A stretch of 64,000 nucleotides of DNA from NCBI GenBank assembly GCA_023480735.1, contig JAMCXB010000052.1, positions 1 to 64,000 on the forward strand, written 5' to 3'. The translations under genes and the position numbers were made by a program. Source of the stretch: Bacteroidota bacterium (lineage in GTDB: Bacteria > Bacteroidota > Ignavibacteria > Kryptoniales > JAKASW01). Below are positions 60,391 through 64,000 of the stretch, piece after piece (positions within the stretch are counted from its first letter, which is position 1; every line of letters starts with the position of its first letter). The notes beneath the pieces were generated by a model. It saw only the letters and a program-made list of their open reading frames with translations, was not told the DNA's origin and made no database searches.

Positions 60391-61861
60391 TGCCCCATTC
60401 CTTCAGACGATATTGAAGCCATCGAAGAGAGACGCCAAGTTTCTCGGCGCTTCTGGTGCGATTGCCGCCCGTCTCTGCGAGAGTCTTTTCGACAAGCTTT
60501 CGCTCAAACTCCTCAAGCGTGAGACCGCTCCTCAGCAGCTCTTCTTCCGAATATTGCTGGAGCCTCAGGTCCCCTTCCTTCAGCTCCTCGTCAAGCGAGA
60601 GAACAACCGCCCTCTCAATCACATTCTGAAGTTCGCGCACGTTTCCATACCAGGGATGCTCCAGCAGCCTAGACATCGCAGAGGGATGAATACTCCTTAC
60701 TTTTCGTCCGTGAGTTTCACAGGCTTTTTTCATGAAGTAGTTGATCAATGGAGCTATGTCTTCCAGCCTGTCGCGCAAAGGCGGGATGTGTATCTCCACG
60801 ATATTGAGCCTGAAATACAAATCCTCGCGGAAGTTTCCGTTCTTAATCTCGTCGAGCAAATTTTTGTTCGTGGCTGCAATGACCCTTATGTCGACTTTCC
60901 TCGTCTCGACGTCGCCGAGTCTCCTGATCTCCCTTTCCTGCAGGACGCGAAGAAGCTTAGCCTGAAGAGCCATCGGCAAATCGCCTGCCTCGTCAAGAAG
61001 CAGTGTCCCTCCCTCGGCATACTCCAAAAGGCCCTTCTTATCGGCGTTAGCACCGGTGAAAGCGCCCCGCTTGTACCCAAATAATTCGCTTTCGAGGAGC
61101 TGTTCAGGTATCGCAGAACAGTTTATAGCCATGAATGGCTTGTCTCTTCGTCGTCCCTGGCTGTGAATTGCGCGAGCGATCAGTTCCTTGCCCGTCCCGC
61201 TTTCTCCTGTGATCAGGACGGAAACGTCCGTGTCGACGACTCGCTGCACCAGGTCCAGTACGGTCTTCCATCCCTTGCTCTTTCCGACCATTCCGGGGAA
61301 GAGATTCGTGCTGCTCACTTCGTTCTTTAAACGATCGTTCTCAGTTTTGAGATTGTCATACCTTTTTGCGTTCTCGACTGCGACAGCCGCAAGGTTGCCG
61401 AAAACCGCGAGAAACTTAGTCGTTTCGGCGTTGAACTTTCCGCGCGACCTCGTACTGTCCAGATAGATCGCTCCGGTTGTCCTATCCTGCAGGCGAAGCG
61501 GTACGCAAATTATAGACAGTAATTGCTGAGCAACGATGCTCCGTGAGGCTTCGAACCTTTCATCGCTCAGGGCATCGAAAGTCAATACGGGTTCGCCGGT
61601 TGTCAGGACCTTGTTTATCACTGAAGAAGAAGCAGCCGATTCCTCCACGTCTTTCTCGCTGCTGAAGTTCTTTGCCGCAACGACGTTGAAGTTGTTCTCT
61701 GCCGAATCGTCAAGCAGGACGATGAATCCCCGCTCCGCGTCGAGATGAGACATCGCAATTTCGATGACACTGTCCAAAAGCTCCTGCCGGTCGAGAATCG
61801 AATTGATCTTCTGCGCTATTTCATAAAGAACCGCAAAATTATCTTTGGCTTGTTCTGGCAT
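60377..61861 (-). CDS. GAF-domain sigma-54-dependent activator
   Basis: 494 residues. The GAF domain spans about 20-165 (LDSVIEIAMSHLDAERGFIVLLDD). The AAA+ domain spans about 195-430: GESGTGKELIARAIHSQG, ELFGYKRGAFTGAN (sigma-54 contact) and GTLLLDEAGDLP. The C-terminus is a Fis-type HTH (LAETGGNRTRSAEKLGVSLRWLQYRLKEWG). It senses a small ligand or a kinase signal and activates sigma-54 promoters. No receiver domain is present. It precedes the kinase gene with overlap; flgN-flgM lie nearby. Confidence 0.9.
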   Translation of the reverse strand: MPEQAKDNFAVLYEIAQKINSILDRQELLDSVIEIAMSHLDAERGFIVLLDDSAENNFNVVAAKNFSSEKDVEESAASSSVINKVLTTGEPVLTFDALSDERFEASRSIVAQQLLSIICVPLRLQDRTTGAIYLDSTRSRGKFNAETTKFLAVFGNLAAVAVENAKRYDNLKTENDRLKNEVSSTNLFPGMVGKSKGWKTVLDLVQRVVDTDVSVLITGESGTGKELIARAIHSQGRRRDKPFMAINCSAIPEQLLESELFGYKRGAFTGANADKKGLLEYAEGGTLLLDEAGDLPMALQAKLLRVLQEREIRRLGDVETRKVDIRVIAATNKNLLDEIKNGNFREDLYFRLNIVEIHIPPLRDRLEDIAPLINYFMKKACETHGRKVRSIHPSAMSRLLEHPWYGNVRELQNVIERAVVLSLDEELKEGDLRLQQYSEEELLRSGLTLEEFERKLVEKTLAETGGNRTRSAEKLGVSLRWLQYRLKEWGIGGR

Positions 61862-61871
61862 GCTTTCTCTC

Positions 61872-62855
61872 TTAAGGCACCACGAAGGATGCTTCTTTTG
61901 AACGTGAACTGTTGCCGAAATCGTCTACCACCGCCGCAGTCCAAAAGTACGTCCCACTGGGCAGTGTTCCGGGATATGTATACGACACGTCCGAAGAGCT
62001 CAAACCGGACATAGACCAGACGACCGTTTGAGTACCTCCTGCAAGGCTGACCACCTGCAGCTGATATGTGTAATTATACGATATACTCGGCGGGTTCCAA
62101 TCGAAGGCGGGAGTTGCCGTGGTGGTATCAAGACTGGTGGGAAACGTCGGAGTCGCTTCCGGTTCGATTATTCTCGAGACATAGAAACCCGCACTCTGTC
62201 CCACTGCACCGGCTCTGTCCACGGCTGATACGATGAGTTCTTTCCCGACAAGCCACTGCAGATCCTGGTTAGGCAGCTGCGTGGCGTCTATATTTGCCTG
62301 AAAATCCTTGTCGGTCAGGGAGTAGTTCATCGTGAAAGCAAGGGAATCTACCTGCACATAGATAGAGTCGATATCTCCGATGCCGTCAGGGTCCACGACA
62401 TTCGCCGTAACCAGCGCGGAATAAACCGGGCCCGGCCACCACTGGTCTATTTTACTCGTTACGACTCCCGCATTGCCCACCTGCGGTAACGCATCAATAT
62501 GAATCTCTTCATCATACGTCTTCCCGGTCTGGAGAGCAATATTCAGTGTGTCGGAGAGATATGAGGGCTTGGTTACAATGATAGTGGCGTTTCCGGACGG
62601 AGCATTTGAAAACTTAAAACTTCCGTCGGAGGCGGTATACTGGGCTTCACCGGTCTGTTCGATCGTAACCAGTGCTTGAGGGATTCCCGTGTACGGCGGG
62701 CTCAACGACAATACTTTTCCCGTCAAAACACCGGTCGGACTATAATTCGGTGACATTGGGTCAAGGGGATTGCCGTGCGGAGCATCCGGTGCACATCCGG
62801 AAATAATCAGGCACAGTGTAACCAGCATCAAAAGGGGGCGCGTCTTTCTCCTCAT
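61872..62855 (-). CDS. Exported lipoprotein with carboxypeptidase-regulatory and Ig-like domains
   Basis: 327 residues with a lipobox (LVTLCLIISGCAPD). A CarboxypepD_reg-like domain (GVLTGKVLSLSPPYTGIPQALVTIEQTGEAQYTASDGSFKF) spans about 42-115, and a fibronectin-like domain (ATPAFDWNPPSISYNYTYQLQVVSL) lies at about 245-327. No enzyme motif. It begins the leftward unit with the sigma-54 activator and kinase (10 bases to the activator). Confidence 0.7.
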   Translation of the reverse strand: MRRKTRPLLMLVTLCLIISGCAPDAPHGNPLDPMSPNYSPTGVLTGKVLSLSPPYTGIPQALVTIEQTGEAQYTASDGSFKFSNAPSGNATIIVTKPSYLSDTLNIALQTGKTYDEEIHIDALPQVGNAGVVTSKIDQWWPGPVYSALVTANVVDPDGIGDIDSIYVQVDSLAFTMNYSLTDKDFQANIDATQLPNQDLQWLVGKELIVSAVDRAGAVGQSAGFYVSRIIEPEATPTFPTSLDTTTATPAFDWNPPSISYNYTYQLQVVSLAGGTQTVVWSMSGLSSSDVSYTYPGTLPSGTYFWTAAVVDDFGNSSRSKEASFVVP

Positions 62856-62886
62856 CTCCTTCTACTCTTACAGGTTTAGTTTATCA

Positions 62887-62985
62887 ATGAAGGTGCGCAA
62901 AATCAAGGTTAGAGCAGGTAAGAAAAAGACCGTTTCATCCCGCGGCTCGCGCAAGAACCGGGAGAACCGCAGGATCCGGGAATGA
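62887..62985 (+). CDS. Possible 32-residue basic peptide
   Basis: MKVRKIKVRAGKKKTVSSRG and onward, very rich in Lys and Arg. Its stop overlaps the ATG of the next small frame as ATGA. Only 31 bases separate it from the divergent lipoprotein gene, so there is little room for a promoter. Tentative. Confidence 0.3.
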   Translation: MKVRKIKVRAGKKKTVSSRGSRKNRENRRIRE

Positions 62986-63194
62986 CTGCTTATCCGGCCG
63001 GCATGGATTTGCGGCCCGAGGAAATTCCAGCGCCTGCAACTGCCGGAAGATTCAGATCTGCAAGAAATCGGATTGAACGCGCCTCTGCTTTCATCGATAC
63101 TCGAAAGCTCTCGACACAACACGGTATTACGGAAGGCATAGGTTTCATAAAGCGAGTTTGGAGTGTCAAGAATGACCTATGGATTAGCATTTGA
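62982..63194 (+). CDS. Possible 70-residue protein coupled to the basic peptide
   Basis: Starts in the ATGA overlap and ends before the flgM terminator. The sequence (MTAYPAGMDLRPEEIPAPAT, then FRSARNRIERASAFIDTRKL) has no recognised motif. The coupling argues for a real gene; length and composition argue for caution. Confidence 0.35.
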   Translation: MTAYPAGMDLRPEEIPAPATAGRFRSARNRIERASAFIDTRKLSTQHGITEGIGFIKRVWSVKNDLWISI

Positions 63195-63195
63195 C

Positions 63196-63226
63196 AGAAA
63201 AAAGCCGGGATCTAACTCCCGGCTTA
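63196..63226 (-). terminator. Intrinsic terminator of the flgN-flgM operon
   Basis: On the minus strand AAGCCGGGAG pairs with ATCCCGGCTT, followed by TTTTTTC. Confidence 0.9.
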
Positions 63227-63285
63227 AAACTCACTACATCCTCCTCCTGAGGATTAGTTGGTCCAAAAAAGGCTAAAGGATGGAA

Positions 63286-63549
63286 CTATTTGGATTGAAT
63301 CACTTTCACGAGCGAATTGGCTACCGAATTAAGAACTTCATCGGAGTTATAGAACCCACTCTCAACCTTTCCCCGTATGTCGGAAAGTCTGTTCTGCATT
63401 TGGACTTCATGTAGCTTCTTCGCCTCGGATGAAAGCTCCACCTTATCGCTAACATTTTGAGACGTATTTTCTTCCGATGAATCCACTTTTTTCTTGACTT
63501 CCTTCGTGTTACCCAGACTGGGCATCGGATCAATTGGACTAATAGCCAT
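63286..63549 (-). CDS. flgM: FlgM-like anti-sigma-28 factor
   Basis: 87 residues from ATG 63,549 (GGAGGG 5 bases upstream; the frame to 63,591 is an overrun). The C-terminal half DKVELSSEAKKLHEVQ, then RLSDIRGKVESGFYNSDEVLNSVANSLVKVI matches FlgM. It binds the flagellar sigma factor until the hook is complete and is then exported. It overlaps flgN by 11 bases. Confidence 0.88.
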   Translation of the reverse strand: MAISPIDPMPSLGNTKEVKKKVDSSEENTSQNVSDKVELSSEAKKLHEVQMQNRLSDIRGKVESGFYNSDEVLNSVANSLVKVIQSK

Positions 63550-63898
63550 AGCGCCCTCCTTGTATCTTATAAGCGGCAATATCCCTGGCACCTTTTACCT
63601 TCGCCAATTCTTTCAATAACGATGATAATTTGGCGTTAATGCCGCCTATCGCTTCTAAAGTATCATTTTCAATATTCTTCACTACCAAGTTCATCTCATC
63701 CTTTATATCGGAACTTGCCAACGAAACTTTAGCGTCCCTAAGCTCCCTGAGGGCCTCTATCAATGCGACCCGTTCACCTGTAAGCCTGACAGATTCCCCA
63801 AGATTGCCCTCAGCCACACCCGCCTTTATCCTGGCAGCATTGGCAGACAATCCTTTGAGGATTTCCATCACCTGCTTTTCCGCATTCTTATCATTCAT
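63539..63898 (-). CDS. flgN: FlgN-like flagellar chaperone
   Basis: 119 residues, all helix and coiled coil (AEKQVMEILKGLSANAARIKAG, VRLTGERVALIEALRELRDA, NAKLSSLLKELAKVKGARDIAAY), the pattern of FlgN, which escorts hook-filament junction proteins. The placing directly before flgM supports this. Upstream genes lie outside the window; 63,899-64,000 shows no gene. Confidence 0.65.
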   Translation of the reverse strand: MNDKNAEKQVMEILKGLSANAARIKAGVAEGNLGESVRLTGERVALIEALRELRDAKVSLASSDIKDEMNLVVKNIENDTLEAIGGINAKLSSLLKELAKVKGARDIAAYKIQGGRYGY

Positions 63899-64000
63899 AT
63901 TGGCGACCGATATAATAAGGGCGTCTTCTCATGAAAATTCAAACCACCATTCCACTGGACTGCATTCCGCTCCAAATATTGTTCAGATTAGACTGGGTTT

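Overview
The window looks like a chromosome segment of a Gram-negative, flagellated bacterium of the FCB group, most likely Ignavibacteria/Chlorobi-like. Two exported proteins end in a C-terminal sorting module with the NYPNPFNPTT signature. There are also an MlaFED-type lipid transporter, a TonB-dependent receptor, SPOR and PEGA proteins, a sigma-54 activator and a flgN-flgM pair. No rRNA or marker protein is present, so the phylum is an inference.

Region 1 (1-40,046) is an integrative element. Its right end is a tyrosine integrase (38,909-39,940) pointing at a tRNA-Lys(TTT) gene (40,046-40,118). Next to the integrase are an ImmA-like peptidase, a CI-like repressor, a divergent Cro-like regulator, an excisionase-like protein, a replication protein and a DnaC-like loader (35.4-39.9 kb). 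No second copy of the tRNA 3' end is visible, so the element continues beyond the left edge. From 36 kb down to 1.7 kb every gene points left. This stretch carries (a) an envelope-type cargo block (27.3-33.7 kb): a YdjM-HlyD fusion, a ComEC-like MBL protein, a TolC-like protein and lipoproteins; (b) a GHKL ATPase fused to a FokI-like nuclease with a DNA methyltransferase, a DUF6615-like nuclease candidate and a STAND-like ATPase (20.4-27.0 kb); (c) a four-gene SNF2-DUF3883 / DUF4062-HATPase / DUF1156 methyltransferase / DUF499-HEPN ATPase system (8.5-20.1 kb); and (d) a TIR protein, two PD-(D/E)XK nucleases and a TPR protein (1.7-8.3 kb). Two phage-like genes (HNH and HTH/zinc) lie at the left edge on the + strand.

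Region 2 (40,144-64,000) is host-like chromosome: cstA, mlaE-mlaF-mlaD, an ECF sigma/anti-sigma pair facing two small membrane proteins, a TonB receptor, two exported hydrolases, a SPOR protein, two sorting-signal proteins, a Ser/Thr kinase with PEGA domains overlapping a GAF sigma-54 activator, a lipoprotein, and flgN-flgM at the right edge.

The least expected signal is non-coding. A structured element of about 160-225 bp occurs three times (27,140; 30,357; 33,753). Each copy has a 10-13 bp hairpin whose loop can pair with a segment a few bases downstream (pseudoknot), followed by nested palindromes. Bases differ between copies while pairing is kept. Each copy lies 5' of a leftward gene block. 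In addition, several families of short interspersed repeats lie between genes and in frame inside element genes, where they form linkers and even a signal peptide.
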